DNA from: Tissierellia bacterium
GTDB lineage: Bacteria; Bacillota; Clostridia; Tissierellales; Peptoniphilaceae
Assembly (NCBI GenBank): GCA_012520935.1
Contig: JAAYNG010000006.1
Span: forward strand, 1-53,601
Length of the DNA: 53,601 nucleotides
Reading direction: 5' to 3'
Below the pieces are notes generated by a model. It was not told the origin of the DNA, ran no database searches, and worked only from the letters and a program-made list of their open reading frames with translations. Positions 46,596 to 53,601 of this stretch are shown here, piece by piece. Made by a program: the position numbers and the translations under genes. How positions within the stretch are numbered: the stretch's first letter is position 1; every line of letters starts with the position of its first letter.

Positions 46596-46790
46596 ATGAA
46601 AAATAAAACTCTTAAACAATCCATCATGTTTACAATACTATCGTTAAGTGCAGCAGGAATAAATGACTTTGTAATTAAAATCGTAACCATGCTCTTAAAC
46701 TTCGCAGGCGAATTCTTATGGTGGAAGTTTGTTGTCTTCAGAGGCAGCGAAAATACAAATGAATTAGCTAAAAATAAATTGAATTTATGA
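46596..46790 (+). pseudogene. GtrA-like membrane protein with internal deletion
   Basis: 64 aa. The first ~22 residues (LKQSIMFTILSLSAAGI) look like the first helix of a GtrA-family flippase-like protein and the end (LLNFAGEFLWWKFVVFR) like the last helix; members are usually ~130-150 aa with four helices. The centre is missing, in frame. No ribosome site is obvious before the ATG. Probably non-functional. Confidence 0.5.
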
Positions 46791-46965
46791 CTGATCCAGA
46801 AAAGCTAAGATTACTATCCTATATTTGATTGTAGAGAAAAGTATTATATAATATTTAATAATGAATCCCGGAGTGACGACAAAGGATTCACAGATTGGAG
46901 ACAGCATTTTTTAAATAGAAAATTAATTAAGAGGCAAAGGATTAGTAGTCTACCCCTATGCCATA

Positions 46966-48393
46966 TCATACAATCCTATGACCCTTATTCAAATTATAAA
47001 CATTCATTCTTGGTCCTCGAATAAAACCAATCATGGTCAAATTATACTTTTTGGCTAAATCAATAGACCTATCTGTTGGCGCCAGTTTAGAAAATAAGCC
47101 AGTAATTGGTGTCCTTATAATTTTCCTAGTCATTTCAGAGGCCATGCGACCAGATAACATTACAAGGCACTGGCTTAAGTCTCTTTTATCAATAAGACCC
47201 TTTCCGATAAGCTTGTCCAAGGCGTTATGCCTTCCAATATCTTCCTTGAAGTCCACAATCTTTCCATCATGAATTAAGGCTGTAGCATGGCTACCTCCCG
47301 TTCGGACAAAGAGGGCAGAAATATCTTGAAATCTAGCAGAAAGTTCCTGCAATTTTCTTGAATCAATGACTATATCCACATCTTCCTTATAAGAAGACCT
47401 GCTTTCCATTTCTGCCTGAGGGACAAGTCCGGAAGATGTAACAATAGGATGTCCTTTTTCTACTTCCTTAAATAAGCTTACCTCTACAATCAAGTCTGTC
47501 AATTTGCCATCTTGATGGCTTAAATTATAGTCCTTTATTTCATCTTCACCGTCAATAAGTCCTTGAACAAAAAGGTGTCCAACAATCAAAGGATAGATGT
47601 CCTTCGGGGTACAATAAAGCCTTTCATAATTAATACCATTGATTATTAAATCTAAAGTAGTTTCTGTTACAACCTCATCCATTAAAGTTGTAGCCCTCTC
47701 ATTTTTATAGCGGATTATTTCCCTTTCACACAAAATCGGACCTTCTGCCTGATAGGTTAAGGAGGACCATCGCTTTAAATCCGGGTCCATCCTTTCTTGA
47801 AAGTCTCTCAATTCTTTTTTATTATTTATATTGTAAAAGATATCCATATCTTGTTGTTTATTCAGTGGATATTGTATTTTTGCAAAATTATGCCTGTCGA
47901 TAAAATGTTTGACTGAATGTGATTCTTCATCAGTCATTTTTTTAATTTCATCTGCCATAGATGAATGGTAGAAGGCGAAGAAGGGCTCTATATCATTGGT
48001 TTTTCTGTTGATGTTGACTAAACCGTCAAAGTGACCTAAGGTCTGTAATTTCCCCTTCATTAAATTGATATGGGCGAGGTCAATGTTAGGCATATCTACA
48101 GCTGTAACAAAGGTGTAGTCAGAAGAAGACAACTCCAAACCTGCATGTATACCTGCCAAGGCGCCTCTATCCTTCAACTCATCTTGGACTATGGTAAAGC
48201 TATAATTATCCTTCAAGTCCAGCAGGGCATCTGGATTATTGGAGGAAATAATAATTTCAGAAAAGACTTTTTGCATGTCAGACAAAATACTCTCCAAATG
48301 AGTTTTTCCATTTGTTGTCAAGGTCTGCTTGTCAAATCCCATCCTCATAGACTGACCTCCGGCTAAAATAATGACAGAATTAAGCTTTTTCAT
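46966..48393 (-). CDS. MobA-FdhD fusion protein
   Basis: 475 aa. Residues 1-200 are a MobA-type molybdenum-cofactor guanylyltransferase (VIILAGGQSMRMGFDKQTL). Residues about 205-475 are FdhD, the sulfur transferase that activates formate dehydrogenase (VNEL-like RLYCTPKDIYPLI, FVRTGGSHATAL, GRHNALDK, LSGRMASEM). The fusion lies just downstream of the formate dehydrogenase operon, matching its role. Odd point: the region where FdhD normally has its CxxC cysteines reads VTSSGLVPQAEME, with no cysteine. Confidence 0.88.
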   Translation of the reverse strand: MKKLNSVIILAGGQSMRMGFDKQTLTTNGKTHLESILSDMQKVFSEIIISSNNPDALLDLKDNYSFTIVQDELKDRGALAGIHAGLELSSSDYTFVTAVDMPNIDLAHINLMKGKLQTLGHFDGLVNINRKTNDIEPFFAFYHSSMADEIKKMTDEESHSVKHFIDRHNFAKIQYPLNKQQDMDIFYNINNKKELRDFQERMDPDLKRWSSLTYQAEGPILCEREIIRYKNERATTLMDEVVTETTLDLIINGINYERLYCTPKDIYPLIVGHLFVQGLIDGEDEIKDYNLSHQDGKLTDLIVEVSLFKEVEKGHPIVTSSGLVPQAEMESRSSYKEDVDIVIDSRKLQELSARFQDISALFVRTGGSHATALIHDGKIVDFKEDIGRHNALDKLIGKGLIDKRDLSQCLVMLSGRMASEMTRKIIRTPITGLFSKLAPTDRSIDLAKKYNLTMIGFIRGPRMNVYNLNKGHRIV

Positions 48394-48529
48394 TTTTTTC
48401 TCCCTCCAGCTTTATATTTCTTGTACATTTTACCCTTATTGACCATAAATAAAACTAGGCTTTGAAGATGTATGTAAGTTGTTGCCCATGTTTTATCTTA
48501 TATTAAATTTCCTGAAACATAAAAAAGCA

Positions 48530-48550
48530 GGGGAGAATACCATTCTCCCC
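48530..48550 (-). terminator. Terminator of the formate dehydrogenase operon
   Basis: GGGGAGAAT-loop-ATTCTCCCC hairpin followed on the minus strand by TGCTTTTTTATG, between the NuoF-like gene and mobA-fdhD. Confidence 0.85.
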
Positions 48551-48614
48551 CACCAAACATTAGAAAATATATAAAATTTTAGACTTTTATATGGTATTTC
48601 AATTCCTAATTTAT

Positions 48615-50219
48615 TTACTTAAGTTCTACTGCACCCACAGGACATACATCCATACAGTTTCCACATTTAATACAAGTATCTTGATCAATCACATGTGCTC
48701 CCTTGACCTGTCCAGTAATTGCCTCCACCGGACACTTTCTCTTACAAGCACCACAACCGATACAAATGTCCTTATTAATTGTATAGCTAGCTAGTGCCTT
48801 ACAAGCTCCAGCAGGACAATTTTTTTCATGAACATGTGCTAAATACTCATCTTCAAAGTATTGAAGAGTTGATAGTATTGGATTTGCAGCTGTTTGCCCC
48901 AAACCACATAGTGAAGTATTTGTAGAAAGCTCCCCTAAGAAACGAAGGTCCTCCAAATCCTCCTCAGTTCCTTGCCCTTCAGTTATGCGGGTAAGAATTT
49001 CAAACATTCTCATTGTACCATCTCGGCACGGAGTACACTTACCGCAAGACTCATCAACAGAGAACTCAATGAAGAAGCGGGCAATGTCAACCATACAGTC
49101 GGTGTCATCCATAACAACAAGACCACCAGAACCCATAATAGATCCAATCTTTGCAAGGCTATCAAAGTCCAAAGGAGTGTCGAAGAGCCTGCTAGGTATA
49201 CATCCACCGGATGGACCACCTGTTTGAACAGCCTTAACTTTCTTGCCTTCCCCGACTCCGTCACCAATATCATTAACCAGTTCATTTATTGTAATTCCCA
49301 TAGGTACTTCTACAAGTCCAGCATTCTTCACCTTGCCAACAAGTGCAAAAACCTTTGTTCCAGGGCTTTCTGGAGTTCCCGCTGAACGGAAACGGCCAGC
49401 ACCAAAGTCAATAATTTGTGCTATATTGGAAATAGTTTCCACATTATTAATTATAGTTGGCTTATCCCATAGGCCAGATACATAAGTTCTTTGAACCTTA
49501 GCCCTTGGCATGCCCCTTCTACCTTCAATACTTTCCATCAAAGCAGTACCTTCACCACAAACAAAGGCACCACTACCAAGTCTTAGAGAAACTCTAAAGG
49601 AAAAGTCACTACCTAAGATGTTATCACCAAGTAGCCCAACTTCTTCCGCCTGTTTTATAGCATTGGTCAAGGCCTTGACTGCTGTTGGATACTCAGCCCT
49701 TACATAGATAAAACCTTCATCAGAGCCGATGGCACGGCCACAGATAGCCATACCTTCCAGGACTGCATGAGGATCTCCTTCCATTACAGCACGGTCCATA
49801 TAGGCACCGGGGTCCCCCTCGTCTCCGTTGACAATCAAATACTTCTTGCCTTCAGGCTGGTCAGCAGCACCCTGCCATTTGATACCAGTTGGGAAACCAG
49901 CACCACCCAAACCCCTAATGCCTGCATTCTTAACTTCATCTATAATTTCTTGGCTTTTCATTTCAAAGAGTGCCTTTTCTAAACCCCTATAGCCTCCCAA
50001 GGCAATATAGTCATTGACTTCATATGGGTCAATGATACCGTAATTTCTTAGGGCGCGCCTAATTTGTTTTTCATAAAATTTTCCAGTTAAGCGAGGGTAT
50101 TCACCAGTGTTGTCCACCCCATCTTTAGCATCTAATTTTTCTTTCATCAAGGGAGCTAATTCCTTGCGAAGTTCAGCAAGACTTTCTCTTGTTAACTTAG
50201 TTCTTTCTGTTGTTGTCAT
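48615..50219 (-). CDS. NuoF/HylB-like NADH-oxidising subunit of formate dehydrogenase
   Basis: 534 aa. FMN- and NAD-binding motifs GIRGLGGAGFPTGIKW, NGDEGDPGAYMDR and GSGAFVCGEGTALMESIEG; the iron-sulfur CGKCTPCRDGTMRMFE and, at the C-terminus, two ferredoxin clusters CIGCGACKRKCPVEA and CIKCGNCMDVCPVGA. Unlike hydrogenase HndC types it lacks an N-terminal thioredoxin-like [2Fe-2S] domain. It links FdhA to NAD(H). Its start overlaps the NuoE-like stop by one base. Confidence 0.93.
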   Translation of the reverse strand: MTTTERTKLTRESLAELRKELAPLMKEKLDAKDGVDNTGEYPRLTGKFYEKQIRRALRNYGIIDPYEVNDYIALGGYRGLEKALFEMKSQEIIDEVKNAGIRGLGGAGFPTGIKWQGAADQPEGKKYLIVNGDEGDPGAYMDRAVMEGDPHAVLEGMAICGRAIGSDEGFIYVRAEYPTAVKALTNAIKQAEEVGLLGDNILGSDFSFRVSLRLGSGAFVCGEGTALMESIEGRRGMPRAKVQRTYVSGLWDKPTIINNVETISNIAQIIDFGAGRFRSAGTPESPGTKVFALVGKVKNAGLVEVPMGITINELVNDIGDGVGEGKKVKAVQTGGPSGGCIPSRLFDTPLDFDSLAKIGSIMGSGGLVVMDDTDCMVDIARFFIEFSVDESCGKCTPCRDGTMRMFEILTRITEGQGTEEDLEDLRFLGELSTNTSLCGLGQTAANPILSTLQYFEDEYLAHVHEKNCPAGACKALASYTINKDICIGCGACKRKCPVEAITGQVKGAHVIDQDTCIKCGNCMDVCPVGAVELK

Positions 50220-50713
50220 TATACTCCCTCCTTACTTAACTCTTTTATGGTTTCAGCAACTTTTTTCTTTGTAAAGTGACCATGAATCTCTCCATTGATT
50301 GTTACAATTGGTGCATTGGCACAGTCTCCTAGGCATCTTGTTTCAATAATAGAGAACTTACGATCCGAAGTTGTCTGTCCTTGTTTTATTCCAAGTTGAT
50401 TTTCAAACTCTTCTAATATTCCTTGAGCACCCTTTACATAACAGGCAGTACCAAGACAAACAGAGATTTGGTTTTTGCCTTTGGGTTCAAAAGTAAATTG
50501 AGAATAGAAGGTAGCTACTCCATAAATTTTAGAAGTTGGAATACCTAGGCAGGTGCTAATCTCTTCGATAACTTCCCTTGGTAGATAGCCAAAAATGTTT
50601 TGTGTTTTTTGAAGTATTGGCATAAGTGCACCTGGCATGTCTTTATTTTTTTTCATAAAGTCTTGAACTTCTCCAAGTTCGCCCTTATATTGTTCTTTAT
50701 CAAATTCAAACAT
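50219..50713 (-). CDS. NuoE-like [2Fe-2S] subunit of formate dehydrogenase
   Basis: 164 aa thioredoxin-like ferredoxin. Four cysteines bind [2Fe-2S]: SVCLGTACYVKGA and ETRCLGDCANAP. The helical N-terminus contains LPREVIEEISTCLGIP typical of NuoE. With NuoF-like and FdhA it completes an NAD-dependent formate dehydrogenase. Gene order FdhA-NuoE-NuoF, one base between stop and start. Confidence 0.93.
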   Translation of the reverse strand: MFEFDKEQYKGELGEVQDFMKKNKDMPGALMPILQKTQNIFGYLPREVIEEISTCLGIPTSKIYGVATFYSQFTFEPKGKNQISVCLGTACYVKGAQGILEEFENQLGIKQGQTTSDRKFSIIETRCLGDCANAPIVTINGEIHGHFTKKKVAETIKELSKEGV

Positions 50714-50714
50714 A

Positions 50715-53471
50715 TTATTCCACCTCCACTAATTCAGTTAAAGGTACAAATCTTAATACCTCATCTTTGTATTCTTCTTTTATTTTAACTTTTTCAACCT
50801 TAACAGCAGATATTTTATACTCTCCTGTCATTGAAACCGGGTCAAATGCTGAATTAGTTAGGTCATTTACCGGACTCTCCTTAAAGTGGAAAGTCATAAA
50901 CATGTTTTTAGGTTTAACTGCATCTGTTATTGTTACCCTTGTTACCACAGAACCACGCCTCGATGTAACCCTAATAAAGTCTAATTCTTCGATTCCTAAT
51001 TCAGCAGCATCGCTAGGGTGAATATACGCTGTTTCATAAGGATTAATTGCGTTTAATGTATCAGAATATCTTGTAGTAACATTATAATGTCCAAGTCGTC
51101 TACCAGTGTTTAATAGTATTGGATACTCTTCATCCGGAAGCTCTGCAGGCTCCCTATATTCACGAGGAAGCAGTCTTCCTATACCATCAGGAGTGGTGAA
51201 CTTTCCTATGTGTAGAATAGGTGTGCCTGGATGGTCCATAGTTGGACATGGCCAAGTCAATCCATGCTCTTTTCTAAGTCTAGGATAAGTCATCCCTTGC
51301 CAAGCAGGAATTGCTGCCCTTATATCCTCAAAAATGTCTTCAGCACTTTCCCATTCAAATCCATCAGTCCTACCAATTCTATTGGCAATTTCTCTAATCA
51401 TCCACCATTCAGGCATAGCCTCACCAGGGGCTGAAACAGCCTCGTTAACCAGCTGAACCCTTCTTTCTGAAGGAGTAAAGGTTCCGTTCTTCTCAGCAAA
51501 GGCTCTGGCTGGCAATATAACATCTGCATGCTTTGCAGTTTCAGACATAAATATCTCAATGGATACAAAAAATTCTAATGAATCTAAAGCCTTTTTGATA
51601 TGGTTAGCATCCGGGTCACTGAGAACAATATCTTCTCCCATTATTATCATAGCCTTAACATTTCCGTCAATGGCTCCATTCATCATTTGAGGAATCATTA
51701 GACCAACTTCATTTGATAGTTTTGCATTCCAAAGTTTTTCAAAGCGTGCATGGACTTCTGGATTATCAACTCTTGGATATCCGGGGTAAGTGTCCGGAAG
51801 GCAACCCATGTCGCAAGCCCCTTGAACATTGTTTTGCCCCCTAAGTGGATTTAGTCCAGCGGATGGTTTCCCAACATGGCCTGTAATTAATCCTAAGTTT
51901 GAAAGGGAGATTACATTGTCAACACCAGTGGTGTGCTCTGTAATTCCAAGCCCCCAAACAATTGGAGCCTTTTCAGTCTTTGCATATAATTCTGCAATTG
52001 CATACATAGTTTCAACATCAGTACCACAGAAAGCTGCCACCTTTTCCGGAGGATAATTCTTAACAACTTCTTTTAGCTCTTCAAAACCTCTAGTCCTAGT
52101 CTTGATATATTCATCATCTGTCCAGCCTTCTTTAATTATAATATGCATTAAACCATTGATAAAGGCAACATCTGTTCCTGAATTTAAAGGTACATGGTAT
52201 TCAGCCATTTCTGCCAGTTCAGTCCTTCTAGGGTCAATAACAATTGCCTTAGCCCCATTGAACTTGATGGCATATTTAATCTTATTGCCTATAACCGGAT
52301 GGGCTTCCAATGGATTTGAACCAATAAAGAAAAATGCGTCAGCATCTAAGAAGTCATCAGATGGGTTAGTCATAGCTCCTGAACCGATTGTTTGTAGCAG
52401 ACCTGCTACTGAAGGAGCATGTCAGACCCGTGCACAGTGGTCTACACTATTTGTACCAAAAACAACCCTGAATAATTTTTGCAGGGCGAAGTTGTCTTCA
52501 TTTACGGTCCTAGCAGAAGCAAGACCAGCTAAAGCACCTGAACCATGCATTTCATAAATATCTTTCAGTCTTTCAGAAACCAAGCCCAGAGCCTCATCCC
52601 AGCTTGCCTCTCTAAACTCTCCATTTTCTTTAATTAAAGGATGGGTAAGTCTTTCAGGCGAATGAACGAATTCATTTCCAAACCTACCTTTAACACAAGT
52701 TTGAGTCCTGTTTATGGCTCCATCTTCAACAGTTGTTACCCCAATAATCCTGTCATCCTTAACATTTAATTCCAATGTACAACCAACTCCACAGAAGGCA
52801 CAAGTTGTCCTAACCTTCTTCAGTTCCCAAGGTCTATGACCAATAAATTGCTTATTTTGAAGTGCACCTGTTGGACAAACTTCCAGACATTGGCCACACA
52901 TCTTACAAATTTCCTTACTTATTGGTTGGTTAAAAGCTGTGGTTGGCACAGAATCAAAGCCCCTATCTACAAAGTCGTAAGTAGCTGTAACCTGTCTTTC
53001 ATCACAGACATTAACGCATTTTCCGCACTTGATGCACTTATTAAGGTCCCTTACCATTATAGGGTTCGCATCATCAATTTCAAATTCTGACCTTCTGCCT
53101 ATATAAAAGGGAGCCTTAACATCATACTTGTAACAAAGCTCTTGCAGGTCGCAATTCCCAACTGCATCACAAGTGAGGCAGTCTTCAGGGTGGTTAGACA
53201 TAAGAAGCTTTAAAATTCCCTTACGATATTTGACGACTTGTTCTGTCTCTGTTTCCACAACCATGCCTTCTCGACAAAGGGTTGAGCAGGCAGTATGTAC
53301 TCCTTTCTTTCCTTCGATCTCCACTATACACATCCTACATGCAGCAAAGGGAGTGAGGTCCTTGAGGTAGCACAGTTGAGGAATTTTAATCCCGTTCTGT
53401 TCAGCAGCATCGATTATATTAGTACCCTTTTTAACCGACACTGGCTTGCCATTAATTGTCAAGTTAATCAT
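50715..53471 (-). CDS. fdhA: Formate dehydrogenase catalytic subunit, selenocysteine-containing
   Basis: 918 aa when the in-frame UGA (complement 52422-52424, codon 350) is read as selenocysteine. The context DHCARV-U-HAPSVAGLLQTIGSGA is the active site of FdhF/FdhA-type formate dehydrogenases. The N-terminus is a NuoG-like region: [2Fe-2S] (CYLKDLTPFAACRMC), then CLTCDAVGNCDLQELC, 4Fe-4S CIKCGKCVNVC and CKMCGQCLEVC, then the molybdopterin-proximal CAFCGVGC. The C-terminal half binds bis-MGD. A conventional caller would split it into two ORFs at UGA. It is the first gene of its operon. Confidence 0.96.
52375..52424 (-). promoter_or_regulatory. Bacterial SECIS element after the fdhA UGA codon
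   Basis: Directly after the UGA the mRNA folds into a hairpin: outer GCTCCT/AGGAGC (52413-52418 with 52375-52380), and a perfect apical stem GUAGCA-GGUC-UGCUAC (52394-52409). The apical AGCAGGUCUGCU is nearly that of E. coli fdhF. The distance to UGA is in the expected range for SelB binding. Confidence 0.93.
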
Positions 53472-53601
53472 ATTTACCTCCTAATGTTTTATTTTGTATA
53501 AAAAACTTTCAATTAGATGCCTTACAAAAGCATGAATATGAGTTTTCATTATTTGGATCTTTTGTTTAAAAACTTATCCTATATTTGAGTATAAAAAAAC
53601 T

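Noticed and set aside
48972..49385. Plus-strand ORF of 137 codons within the NuoF-like gene
   Set aside because: Antisense shadow of a conserved flavin/FeS subunit; composition and lack of a start site argue against it.

Overview
The window is AT-rich DNA from an anaerobic, amino-acid-fermenting Firmicute, most likely a clostridial or Tissierellia (Peptoniphilus-like) organism. This rests on the gene set (indolepyruvate:ferredoxin oxidoreductase with Ptb/Buk, a selenocysteine formate dehydrogenase, a Na+-pump decarboxylase remnant, a Met T-box on metY-metA) and on strong AAGGAGG ribosome sites. The genus is an inference. No rRNA, tRNA, intact insertion sequence or CRISPR array was seen.

Layout. 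0-4.5 kb (-): envelope operon of a solute-binding/vWA lipoprotein, XpaC, a second solute-binding protein and TelA. 4.7-6.7 kb (-): GntR regulator, ABC ATPase and permease. 7-11.4 kb (+): iorA-iorB-ptb-buk behind a consensus promoter, a complete route from 2-oxo acids to ATP, followed by a YheO/DauR-type regulator. 12.3-29.7 kb (+ except selO): a mosaic of small accessory genes (acetyltransferases, P-loop proteins, flavodoxin, GlcG, anion permease, thyA-SDR, AAA_14 ATPase, chrA, DUF genes), of which at least six carry an in-frame stop or frameshift and one has only an ATT start. 29.7-32.2 kb (-): metY-metA under a methionine T-box. 32.3-33.1 kb: a rearrangement scar joining a headless GyrI-like gene to a headless Na+-decarboxylase beta subunit, followed by an intact OadG-like gene. 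33.3-40.1 kb: a secreted repeat protein with DxDxDG motifs, a sensor diguanylate cyclase, a DMT exporter, an AGCS amino-acid symporter and a 2-hydroxyacid dehydrogenase. 40.3-41.3 kb: cas6 plus the first 77 codons of a cas8b-like gene, the stump of a type I-B CRISPR-Cas locus. 41.5-46.5 kb: divergent aldolase/aminotransferase and TetR/FGGY-kinase genes sharing two operator-like palindromes. 47-53.5 kb (-): a selenocysteine formate dehydrogenase operon (FdhA plus NuoE- and NuoF-like subunits) followed by a MobA-FdhD fusion.

How it works together. The intact part describes amino-acid fermentation: AGCS imports amino acids, Ior oxidises the aromatic or branched 2-oxo acids to acyl-CoA and reduced ferredoxin, Ptb/Buk harvest ATP, and the NAD-linked formate dehydrogenase handles excess reductant. 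Overlaid on this is gene decay. Because iorA and the HAD gene end in TAG, the in-frame TAG codons elsewhere are best read as nonsense mutations, not recoding. The only true recoding event supported is the UGA in fdhA, which has a textbook bacterial SECIS hairpin.
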